Shown: piece by piece, positions 16,448-23,529 of the stretch
How positions within the stretch are numbered: position 1 is the stretch's first letter
Layout of the letters: the number at the start of each line of letters is the position of its first letter
Assembly: GCF_000689415.1 (NCBI RefSeq)
Contig: NZ_HG322950.1
Span: 4,533,501-4,597,500, forward strand
DNA from: Pseudomonas knackmussii B13
GTDB taxonomy: Bacteria > Pseudomonadota > Gammaproteobacteria > Pseudomonadales > Pseudomonadaceae
Length of the DNA stretch: 64,000 nucleotides
Reading direction: 5' to 3'
Translations under genes and position numbers: made by a program
Notes under the pieces: model-generated
Databases searched by the model: none
Told to the model about the DNA's origin: nothing
Seen by the model: the letters and a program-made list of their open reading frames with translations, nothing else

Positions 16448-17554
16448 TCAGGTCTCCAGGGGGGCGGTGAAAGGGACGAATTCGACGACCTCCAGCTCGA
16501 AGCCGGATACCGCCTTGTAGGGGCCAGGGAAGCTCATCAGGCGCATTCTACGCACGCCCAGGTCGCGCAGTATCTGCGCGCCGACACCGAGGGTGCGCTG
16601 CGGGAAGTGCGGATGCCGCAGGCTCGCGCCCTGGGCCAGTTGGTCGAGGATGGCGGCGGCGCTTTCCTGCTGGGCGAGCAGCACCAGCACGCCTTCTCCT
16701 TCGCTGGCGATGCGCGCCAGGGAGCGGTCCAGGTTCCACTGCTGGGGACCGCGCGGCGGCTCGCCGGCGAGCAGGTCGCGCAGGGTTTCCACCGCCTGCA
16801 CGCGCACCAGCGCCGGACGCGCCGGGTCGATCTCGCCACGGACCAGCGCCAGGTGCAGCACGTCCTTGAAGTCGTCATGGTAGGCGCACACGCGGAACGG
16901 GCCGTGGCGGGTGTCGATGCGGTACTCGGCGCTGCGGCTGATGGTGCCCTCGTGGAGGATGCGGTGGTGGATCAGCTCGGCGATGCCGCCCATGCGCAGG
17001 TCGTGGCGCGCGGCGAAGGCGCGCAGGGTCTCGCCGCGGGCGTTGTCGCCGTCCTCGTCGAGGATGCCGGCGAGCAGTGCCGCCGGTTGCAGCCCGGCCA
17101 GGCGCGCCAGGTCGCAGGCCGCCTCGGCGTGGCCGGCACGGCTCATCACCCCGCCCGGCAGGGCGCGCACGGGGAACACGTGGCCGGGGCTGACCAGGTC
17201 GCCCACGCGGCTCGCCGGGTCCACCGCCACCTGCACGGTGCGCGCGCGGTCGGCGGCAGAGATGCCGGTGGTGATGCCGTGGGTGGCCTCGATGGAGACC
17301 ATGAAGCCCTGCCCTTCGCCACGCGTGGCAGCGGTCATGGGCTCCAGGCCCAGCTCCGCGCAGCGCTCGCTGGTCAGGGCCAGGCAGATCAGCCCGCGGG
17401 CTTCGCGGGCGAAGAAGTTGACGGCGGCATCGTCGACGAACTCGGCGGCCTGCAAGAGCATGCCGTCGCCGCCCTCGTCCTCGCCGTCGACCAGCACCAC
17501 CGGCTGGCCGCGGCGCAAGGCTTCGATCAGGTGCAGCGGACTATCCAGGGTCAT
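16448..17554 (-). CDS. Divergent RibBA-like (DHBP synthase / GTP cyclohydrolase II) homologue
   Basis: 368 residues. The N-terminal domain follows DHBP synthase (GLICLALT, TTGISAADRA, GHVFPVRALPGGV, GHAEAACDLARLAGL). The acidic loop that normally reads DEDRENEGD is here GEDEGGDGM: the metal-binding Glu after Arg becomes Gly, the next Glu becomes Asp and the last Asp becomes Met. The C-terminal GCH-II-like domain lacks the zinc cysteines, as is common in proteobacterial fusions. A normal riboflavin-pathway reaction is therefore doubtful. It is embedded in a catabolic operon (12 nt after the hydrolase, 1 nt before the OYE gene). Confidence 0.78.
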   Translation of the reverse strand: MTLDSPLHLIEALRRGQPVVLVDGEDEGGDGMLLQAAEFVDDAAVNFFAREARGLICLALTSERCAELGLEPMTAATRGEGQGFMVSIEATHGITTGISAADRARTVQVAVDPASRVGDLVSPGHVFPVRALPGGVMSRAGHAEAACDLARLAGLQPAALLAGILDEDGDNARGETLRAFAARHDLRMGGIAELIHHRILHEGTISRSAEYRIDTRHGPFRVCAYHDDFKDVLHLALVRGEIDPARPALVRVQAVETLRDLLAGEPPRGPQQWNLDRSLARIASEGEGVLVLLAQQESAAAILDQLAQGASLRHPHFPQRTLGVGAQILRDLGVRRMRLMSFPGPYKAVSGFELEVVEFVPFTAPLET

Positions 17555-17566
17555 GGGCGGTTCTCC

Positions 17567-18484
17567 TCAGGCCAGCGCGGCGCGCAGCCAGGCGGTGGCT
17601 TGGCCAAGGTAGGCGGCGGCACGCGGGACGAAGGGCGCGAAGCTGGCGAAACCATGCAGCATGCCTTCGCCGCGCACCAGGCGCACTTCGGCGCCGGCGG
17701 CACGGGCGCGCTCGGCGAAGGCTTCGCCCTCATCGCGCAGCGGGTCGCATTCAGCGCTTAGCAACAGGGTCGGCGGCAGGCGGCCAAGATCGTCGGCGTG
17801 CAGCGGCGACGCCAGCACATCCAGCGGCGCCGGCCATTGCCCCAGGTACTGGCGCCAGAACCACTGCATCATCTGCGCCTCGAGGAAATGGCCTTTGGCG
17901 AAGTCGCGGTAGGAAGCGCTGTCGCACGCCTGGTCGGTCACCGGATAGAACAGGCAGAGCGCGCTAACCTGCGGGCCACCGCGGCGGGCGAGCAGCCGGC
18001 TGGCGGCGATGGCCAGGTTGCCGCCGGCGCTGTCGCCGGCCAGGCCCAGGCGGCTGGCGTCCACGCCCAGTTCGGCGGCACGCGCGACCAGTTCGCAGGT
18101 GGCTCGATGGCAATCCTCGGGCGCCGACGGGAAGGGCGCTTCCGGGGCCAACCGGTAGGCCACCGAGACCACCGCCGCGCCGCTGCCCAGGGCCAGGCGC
18201 CGGCACAGGTCGTCATGGGTGTCGAGGGTGCCGGCGACGAAACCGCCGCCGTGGAAGAACACCAGCAGAGGCAGCTCGGCCCCGGCAGTCGGGCGATACA
18301 GCCGCGCCGGCAGGTCTCCGGCCACGGACAGCTCGCGGACTTCGGCCAGGGCCAACGGCTCGCCCTGGGCCAGGCCCTGATCGGCGAAGCTGCGATAGGT
18401 GGGCGCGTCGAGCTGGGCGAAGTCCAGGGCGAAGGCGCCGGCGAACTGGTCGAGAAGGCCTTGCATGTGCGGATCGAGGGCCAT
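17567..18484 (-). CDS. Alpha/beta hydrolase, hormone-sensitive-lipase family
   Basis: 305 residues. HGGGF forms the oxyanion-hole motif, GDSAGGN holds the nucleophilic Ser, AECDPLRDEGE the acid and MLHGFASF the His. No signal peptide, so cytoplasmic. Such esterases cleave short-chain or alicyclic esters; here it could hydrolyse a lactone or ester made by Baeyer-Villiger or similar oxidation. It lies 9 nt after the SDR and belongs to the site g operon. Confidence 0.88.
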   Translation of the reverse strand: MALDPHMQGLLDQFAGAFALDFAQLDAPTYRSFADQGLAQGEPLALAEVRELSVAGDLPARLYRPTAGAELPLLVFFHGGGFVAGTLDTHDDLCRRLALGSGAAVVSVAYRLAPEAPFPSAPEDCHRATCELVARAAELGVDASRLGLAGDSAGGNLAIAASRLLARRGGPQVSALCLFYPVTDQACDSASYRDFAKGHFLEAQMMQWFWRQYLGQWPAPLDVLASPLHADDLGRLPPTLLLSAECDPLRDEGEAFAERARAAGAEVRLVRGEGMLHGFASFAPFVPRAAAYLGQATAWLRAALA

Positions 18485-18493
18485 GGTCGCTCC

Positions 18494-19312
18494 TTAGAAT
18501 TCGGCCAGCTGGAAGACCGGATTGGTCCCGTCGAGGATGCTTTGCGTGCGTGCCTGCAGGGCCGGCTTGAACTGCGGGTGCGGCAGGATCCAGAAGCGCT
18601 TCTCGTCGATCGCCTGGAACACCAGGGCGGCCAGCTCTTCGGCCGGCATGCCCTCGCGGATGCTCTGCTCCAGCTGTGCGCCAAGCGCCGCGGCAGCGCC
18701 CGCGCCGGCCTGGTCGGAGGCCATGATGCGGCTGGCCACCGGCCCCGGGCAGAGCACCGACACGCTGACCGGCGCACCAAGCGCGGCCAGCTCGTGGTGC
18801 AGCACTTCGGAGAGCGCCACCAGCGCCTGCTTGGTCACCGTATAGGCGGCGAGGAAGGGGCTGGCGACCAGCCCGGCCATGGACGCGGTGTTGATCACAT
18901 GGGCCGGGCGGCCCTGCTCGAGCAGGGTCGGGACGAAGGCGCGCAGGCCGTTGATCACGCCCAGCAGGTTGATGTCGAGCATGCGCCGCCACTGCGACTC
19001 GCTGAGCTCCCAGCTGGCGCCGGTCTGCATTACCCCGGCGTTATTGAACAGCAGGTCGACACCGCCGAAGCGCTTCAGGGCCGCATCGCGCAACGCCTCC
19101 ATTTCGGCCGCGCTGGCCACGTCGGTGGTACGCGCCAGCACCTCGCTGCCCCGGCTACGCAGTTCTCCGGCCAGGGTCGTGAGGCGCTGCGGGTCGCGGT
19201 CGGCCAGGACCAGGCGCATGCCCAGCTGCCCCGCGTGTTCCGCCAGGCCGCGGCCAATGCCGCTGGCGGCGCCGGTGATGACCGCCACGCGGCCGGCTTG
19301 CTGCTCGCTCAT
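18494..19312 (-). CDS. Short-chain dehydrogenase/reductase
   Basis: 272 residues, classical SDR: TGAASGIGRG, FNNAGVMQ, catalytic NTASMAG and YTVTK. The start at 19312 is where SDR homology begins; a longer frame crosses the operator. First gene of the four-gene operon SDR - hydrolase - RibBA-like - OYE under site g. Probably acts on a ring or side-chain hydroxyl/keto group. Confidence 0.87.
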   Translation of the reverse strand: MSEQQAGRVAVITGAASGIGRGLAEHAGQLGMRLVLADRDPQRLTTLAGELRSRGSEVLARTTDVASAAEMEALRDAALKRFGGVDLLFNNAGVMQTGASWELSESQWRRMLDINLLGVINGLRAFVPTLLEQGRPAHVINTASMAGLVASPFLAAYTVTKQALVALSEVLHHELAALGAPVSVSVLCPGPVASRIMASDQAGAGAAAALGAQLEQSIREGMPAEELAALVFQAIDEKRFWILPHPQFKPALQARTQSILDGTNPVFQLAEF

Positions 19313-19380
19313 CTGTACTCCGTTTGTCGTTCTTGTCGGTTCGGCTGCGGGCACTTATGGCAGCCAGGCCAGGTGCCGGC

Positions 19381-19400
19381 ATCGTCCACCCGGACTAGCA
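19381..19400 (-). promoter_or_regulatory. Catabolic-cluster operator, site g
   Basis: Minus strand: GCTAGTCC-GGGT-GGACGATG. CATAAG (19359-19354) follows 21 nt later; the SDR ATG is 68 nt away. Confidence 0.8.
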
Positions 19401-19407
19401 CGCCGGC

Positions 19408-19427
19408 CTCGTCCATTCAGACGATGC
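19408..19427 (+). promoter_or_regulatory. Catabolic-cluster operator, site h
   Basis: CCTCGTCC-ATTC-AGACGATG. The best -10-like hexamer, GAGAAT (19446-19451), is 18 nt downstream, the shortest spacing of the ten. It faces the Rieske gene and lies 7 nt from site g. Confidence 0.7.
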
Positions 19428-19511
19428 CGCCAGCGCCCCGGCTTGGAGAATCGCTCGCAGGCTCTGCCGCCACCCACCTTCTGCCTGCGGCGAACCGACG
19501 GGAGAACAACA

Positions 19512-20561
19512 ATGAGCACGCTGCACCGAATCGAAGTCCGCCCGCTGCAGGATCGCTACGCGCGCGGCTGGCACTGCCTGGGCCTGGCCAGCCAGTACCG
19601 CGACGGCAAGGCGCACCGCCTGGATGTCTTCGGCACCCGCCTGGTGGCCTTCCAGGGCGAAGATGGCCAGCTGCGGATTCTCGACGGCTTCTGCCCGCAC
19701 ATGGGCGCCGACCTCAGCGGCGGCTGCGTCGAAGGCAACGGCCTGCGCTGCCCCTTCCACGAATGGCGCTGGGGCGCCGACGGCGTCTGCGACGATATTC
19801 CCTACGCCAAGCGCATTCCGCCGAGGGCGAAAATCAAATCCTGGGCGGTCAGCGAACAGAATCACCTGCTGTTCGTCTGGAACGACCCGGAAGGCAATCC
19901 GCCGATCGCCGAGCAGGCCATTCCGCGCCTCGACGCCTGCTACGACGGCGAGTGGGCCGAGTGGGAACTGGCCGAGCTGAAGATCGAGACCAACTGCCGC
20001 GAGCTGGTGGACAACGTTGCCGACATGGCGCACTTCGACAGCGTCCACGGCGCCCCGCTGGACTTCTTCAGCAACCACTTCGAGGCGCACATGGCGACCC
20101 AGGTGATGCGCGGCCGCAGCGCGCGCCTGTCCGGCGACAGCGAGCTGCGAACCGTGGCCACCTACTACGGCCCGGCCTACCAGATCACCGAAATGACCGG
20201 CGCCATGAACGGCCAGCCGATCCACTCGATCCTGCTCAACTGCCACGTGCCCATCGACCAGCACAGCTTCACCCTGCGCTACGGCGTGCTGGTGAAGAAG
20301 GTGCCGGGGCTTTCCGACGAGCAGAACCGCGCCATCGCCCAGGCCTACGTGCAGCAGGCACGCGAGGCCTTCTACGAGGACGTGGCCATCTGGCACAGCA
20401 AGACCCGCGTGGACAACCCGCTGCTGTGCGACGGCGACGGTCCGGTCTACCAGCTGCGCAAGTGGTACGAGCAGTTCTACACCGACGTCGCCGAACTGCC
20501 GGCGGGCCTGGCCGAGCGCAAGGACTTCATCGTGCTGGAGTCCCAGGCCGAGCCAGCCTGA
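19512..20561 (+). CDS. KshA-like Rieske non-heme iron oxygenase, terminal component
   Basis: 349 residues. The Rieske ligands are CPH (near residue 62) and CPFH (near 81). The catalytic iron site is ELVDNVADMAHFDSVHG, matching the D-x2-H-x4-H arrangement of 3-ketosteroid 9-alpha-hydroxylase KshA; RGWHCLGLA at the start and the RWGADGVCDDIPYAKRIPP segment are also KshA-like. The enzyme would hydroxylate a polycyclic ketone using electrons from a ferredoxin-reductase. No KshB-type reductase is encoded in the window. GGGAG precedes the ATG. Confidence 0.87.
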   Translation: MSTLHRIEVRPLQDRYARGWHCLGLASQYRDGKAHRLDVFGTRLVAFQGEDGQLRILDGFCPHMGADLSGGCVEGNGLRCPFHEWRWGADGVCDDIPYAKRIPPRAKIKSWAVSEQNHLLFVWNDPEGNPPIAEQAIPRLDACYDGEWAEWELAELKIETNCRELVDNVADMAHFDSVHGAPLDFFSNHFEAHMATQVMRGRSARLSGDSELRTVATYYGPAYQITEMTGAMNGQPIHSILLNCHVPIDQHSFTLRYGVLVKKVPGLSDEQNRAIAQAYVQQAREAFYEDVAIWHSKTRVDNPLLCDGDGPVYQLRKWYEQFYTDVAELPAGLAERKDFIVLESQAEPA

Positions 20562-20601
20562 CCATCCGTCCCCGCCTTGGCGGGGAGGATTGCCATTTTC
20601 C

Positions 20602-20631
20602 GAAAGCGCCGCTTACTCTCCGGGCGCTTTC
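20602..20631 (+). terminator. Hairpins between the Rieske and LuxR genes
   Basis: GAAAGCGCC (20602-20610) pairs with GGCGCTTTC (20623-20631). A 7-bp CCCCGCC / GGCGGGG hairpin lies just before it (20570-20585). Neither has a clear T run; they may attenuate read-through into the regulator gene. Confidence 0.45.
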
Positions 20632-20648
20632 CACTACAAAAATAAGAA

Positions 20649-21791
20649 ATGGTTTTACCGATGGCACATTCGTTTTCCCTCGACAAGTTCAGCGTGATGC
20701 TCGGCAACCTCTACCAGGGCCCCCTCGAGCCCACGCCGTGGCAGTCCTTCCTGAACGAACTCAACCAGTTCTTCGAAGCCAAGTACGTGACCTTCATCCT
20801 TCGTCCGCCCAGCGACGAGGACAACGGTCTGATGGTCAACAGCAACGGCAGTTCGGCCGAGGTCGTGGCCTCGTACAACCAGTACTATTTCAACCTCGAC
20901 CCCTTCGTCGACCTGCCCAACGGCCAGGTGGTGACCCTGGAGGAGTTCGTCTCCCGTGAAGCCTGGCTGAGCTCGGAGTTCTACAAGAACTTCATGGAAC
21001 CGGTGGGCGTGTTCCACATCCTCGGCGCCGACATCCGCACCAGCGACGGCGCCCTCTGCCGCATCCGCGTCAGCCGCGGCGTCGAGTCGCCCGGCTTCGT
21101 CGATGCCGACAAGGCCCTGCTGGCGCACTTCGTGCCGCACCTGGAACGCTCGGTGGCGCTGCACACGCAGATCAACCGCATCGAGACCGAACGCAATCTC
21201 TACGCCGGCGCAGTGGACCAGTTCGCCGTCGGCACCATCATCCTCGACGAGGCCGGCAAGATCCTGCAGACCAACCAGGTCGCCGACCAGCTGCTGCGCG
21301 AGAAGGACGGCCTGAAGATCAGCGCCGACAGCCTGCAGGTCGGCACCCCGCGCGACTGCCAGGAATTCCGCCGGCTGGTGAAGCAGGCGCTGCAGTCGCA
21401 AAAGGGCGGACAGCCCTCGGTGGTCGAGGCGATGCGTGTACAGCGCCCCTCCGGCCGCGCCGACCTGGGCATCATCGTGCGCTCGGTGCCGCTGAGCGAA
21501 TGGAACGAAGGCAAGGCCTGCCCCTCGGTGGTGATCTTCGTCAGCGACCCGGAACAGGAGTCCCGCGCGCCCCAGGAGATCGTCAAGGCGCTCTTCGACC
21601 TGACCCCGGCCGAGGCGCAGCTGGCCATGCTGCTGGCCAACGGACTGACCCTCGACGAAGCCTCGGACGAGCTCGGCATCAGCCGCAACACGGCGCGTGC
21701 GCACCTGCGTTCGACCTTCTCCAAGACCGGCGTGACCCGCCAGACCATGCTGGTGCGGCTCATTCTGCGCAGCGTCGCCACCCTGGGTTGA
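20649..21791 (+). CDS. LuxR-family transcriptional regulator (TesR-like), likely activator of the cluster
   Basis: 380 residues. The N-terminal about 300 residues form a sensory region without a recognisable receiver domain or Walker motif. The C-terminal LuxR/GerE HTH begins at FDLTPAEAQLAMLLANGLTLDEAS and ends in TRQTMLVRLILRS; SRNTARAHL is the recognition helix. TesR of Comamonas testosteroni has a similar arrangement and activates testosterone genes. It is the only LuxR-type regulator in the cluster and sits in its middle, so it is the best candidate to bind the ten operators. No operator precedes its own gene. ATG at 20661 is an alternative start. Confidence 0.85.
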   Translation: MVLPMAHSFSLDKFSVMLGNLYQGPLEPTPWQSFLNELNQFFEAKYVTFILRPPSDEDNGLMVNSNGSSAEVVASYNQYYFNLDPFVDLPNGQVVTLEEFVSREAWLSSEFYKNFMEPVGVFHILGADIRTSDGALCRIRVSRGVESPGFVDADKALLAHFVPHLERSVALHTQINRIETERNLYAGAVDQFAVGTIILDEAGKILQTNQVADQLLREKDGLKISADSLQVGTPRDCQEFRRLVKQALQSQKGGQPSVVEAMRVQRPSGRADLGIIVRSVPLSEWNEGKACPSVVIFVSDPEQESRAPQEIVKALFDLTPAEAQLAMLLANGLTLDEASDELGISRNTARAHLRSTFSKTGVTRQTMLVRLILRSVATLG

Positions 21792-21793
21792 GG

Positions 21794-21813
21794 GCTAGTC
21801 CATGTGGACGATT
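21794..21813 (+). promoter_or_regulatory. Catabolic-cluster operator, site i
   Basis: GCTAGTCC-ATGT-GGACGATT starts 3 nt after the LuxR gene's stop. TAGCGT (21834-21839) follows 20 nt later and the small ORF at 21874 lies 60 nt beyond the motif. Confidence 0.75.
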
Positions 21814-21873
21814 TACTCTGCCAATGCCGGCGTTAGCGTGAAGACCGAAGCCTGCCTGGCGAGGTCTGCCGTC

Positions 21874-22044
21874 ATGTCGAAATTCGCTCCGTTGCTGATC
21901 CTGTTCATCCTCGGCGCCAGCCTGGCCGGGGCCCACCTGACCCTGCTGTTGCACGAGCAGGCCGAACAGCTGGCCATGCTCAACGCGCGCCAGGCCTACG
22001 GCGTTCCCTGCGCACCGGGCGGCGGCCCACGCCTGTTGCCTTGA
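21874..22044 (+). CDS. Small hydrophobic protein of unknown function, regulon member
   Basis: 56 residues: one N-terminal hydrophobic segment (FAPLLILFILGASLAGAHL), then a short amphipathic part and a Gly/Pro-rich tail. It could be a single-pass inner-membrane protein or a short exported peptide with an uncleaved signal. A longer reading frame starts at 21802 but overlaps the operator and promoter; ATG 21874 fits the operator-to-start distance seen elsewhere. Not recognised as any known family. The dedicated operator and promoter support it being a real gene. Confidence 0.6.
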   Translation: MSKFAPLLILFILGASLAGAHLTLLLHEQAEQLAMLNARQAYGVPCAPGGGPRLLP

Positions 22045-22148
22045 CACGAGGCCGCAAGCGGCGGCGATAGCCTTTGCAGGCTGTCTGCCGCCAGGCTCCC
22101 CCGATCTGCTTCGCGCCGCCCGGACATGCCCTTCCGGACACCGGGCGG

Positions 22149-22168
22149 GCTACTCCCATCGGACGATT
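22149..22168 (+). promoter_or_regulatory. Catabolic-cluster operator, site j
   Basis: GCTACTCC-CATC-GGACGATT. TAGCCT (22189-22194) follows 20 nt later and the MFS ATG is 58 nt beyond the motif. Confidence 0.72.
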
Positions 22169-22226
22169 CGACGCTCCCTCCCGCCGGCTAGCCTGCGCCT
22201 CCCCCCTTAGCGAAGAGGTTTGCCGC

Positions 22227-23516
22227 ATGCAACGCTCGCAGAACACCACGGCGGAAGCGGAAATGGCCCTGGCGTCTTCCGCCCAGCCGCCACGCCACGA
22301 CAGCTCGGCGACGGCCCCCGACCAGCGCCAGGCCTGGCTCCTGGTCCTGGGACTGGCGCTGGTGCTCTGTGTCGCCTTCGGCACCACGCTCAATTCGCTC
22401 AGCGTCTTCATGCTGCCGATCACCACGACATTCGGCAGCAGCAATGCACAGGCCGGCTTCCTCGCCACCGCCTTCATCTTCAGCATGACCCTCGCCACTC
22501 CGGTGGCCGGCTGGCTGCTCGACCACGTGGCGCCCCGCGCGGTGATGGCCAGCGGCGCCGGCATAACCGCGCTGGCCTACCTGCTCGGCGCACGCAGTGC
22601 GGACATTGGCCAACTGACCCTGGCCATGGCCCTGGGCGGCGCCGGCATCGGCGCCTCGACCTACGTACCGGCCATCACCCTGGCCACCCGCTGGATAGCT
22701 CCCCAACGCCAGGGCCTGGCCTTCGGCGTGCTGCTGGCGGGCGCCTCGGTGGGGGCGGTGCTGTTCCCCATGCTGCTCACCGAAACCATCGCCGCCCAGG
22801 GTTGGCGCGGCGCCATGCAGGCCATCGCGGTTCTGCTGCTGGTCGTCTGCCTGCCGCTGCTGCTCTGGCTGGCGCGAAATCCCGCTGCGCCGGCTGCGGG
22901 GCATCATCAAGCGAGAAGCGCCGAACAGGGGCTGGGCATCGCAGAAGCCCTGCGCACACCGCGCTACTGGTGGTGGGTGGCCATGCAGACCCTGCTGATC
23001 CTGAGCAGCATCGGGATCTTCATCGGCCTGGTGCCCTACCTGGTGTCCGCCGGCTACTCGGCGACCAGTGCCGCTGCCATCCTCGCCGCCACCAGCGGCG
23101 CGGCCATGCTCGGCAACTTCTTCTTCGGCCTGCTCAGCGCACGCTTCGACGCCCGGAACATCCTGCTGCTCGGCACGCTCGTCGGCGCGGCGGGCCTCCT
23201 CTGCCTGCTGGGCGCCCCCCTGCCGAAGCTGGGCATCGGTGCCATCGCCCTCTTCGCCCTGCTCTGGGGCGGCACCTTCAACCTGGTCAACCAGCTCGCT
23301 CCCCTGCTGCTGGTGGAGGCCATGGGGCAACGCAACTTCGGCAGCCTGCTGGGCATCGGCAACCTGGTCTCCGGCCTGGTCGCGGCGTTTGGCCCGGAAG
23401 CGGTCGGCTACCTGGTCGACGTCACCCACTCCTACACCCTGGCGATTCTGGCCTGCGTCGCGCTGATGCTGGCCGCGCTGCCGTCGATCGCCACGCAGCG
23501 CTCGACCCCGAGCTAG
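22227..23516 (+). CDS. MFS transporter, probable substrate uptake carrier
   Basis: 429 residues with about 12 hydrophobic segments. The segment order, MAMALGGAGIGAS-type motif (LAMALGGAGIGAS) and the DARNILL loop fit the monocarboxylate/oxalate-type MFS branch. The N-terminus is cytoplasmic and hydrophilic. The start at 22227 is supported by GAGG about 9 nt upstream. Operator j directly precedes it, which argues that it imports (or exports) the substrate or an intermediate of this pathway. Confidence 0.85.
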   Translation: MQRSQNTTAEAEMALASSAQPPRHDSSATAPDQRQAWLLVLGLALVLCVAFGTTLNSLSVFMLPITTTFGSSNAQAGFLATAFIFSMTLATPVAGWLLDHVAPRAVMASGAGITALAYLLGARSADIGQLTLAMALGGAGIGASTYVPAITLATRWIAPQRQGLAFGVLLAGASVGAVLFPMLLTETIAAQGWRGAMQAIAVLLLVVCLPLLLWLARNPAAPAAGHHQARSAEQGLGIAEALRTPRYWWWVAMQTLLILSSIGIFIGLVPYLVSAGYSATSAAAILAATSGAAMLGNFFFGLLSARFDARNILLLGTLVGAAGLLCLLGAPLPKLGIGAIALFALLWGGTFNLVNQLAPLLLVEAMGQRNFGSLLGIGNLVSGLVAAFGPEAVGYLVDVTHSYTLAILACVALMLAALPSIATQRSTPS

Positions 23517-23529
23517 TGCAACTCGCCGC

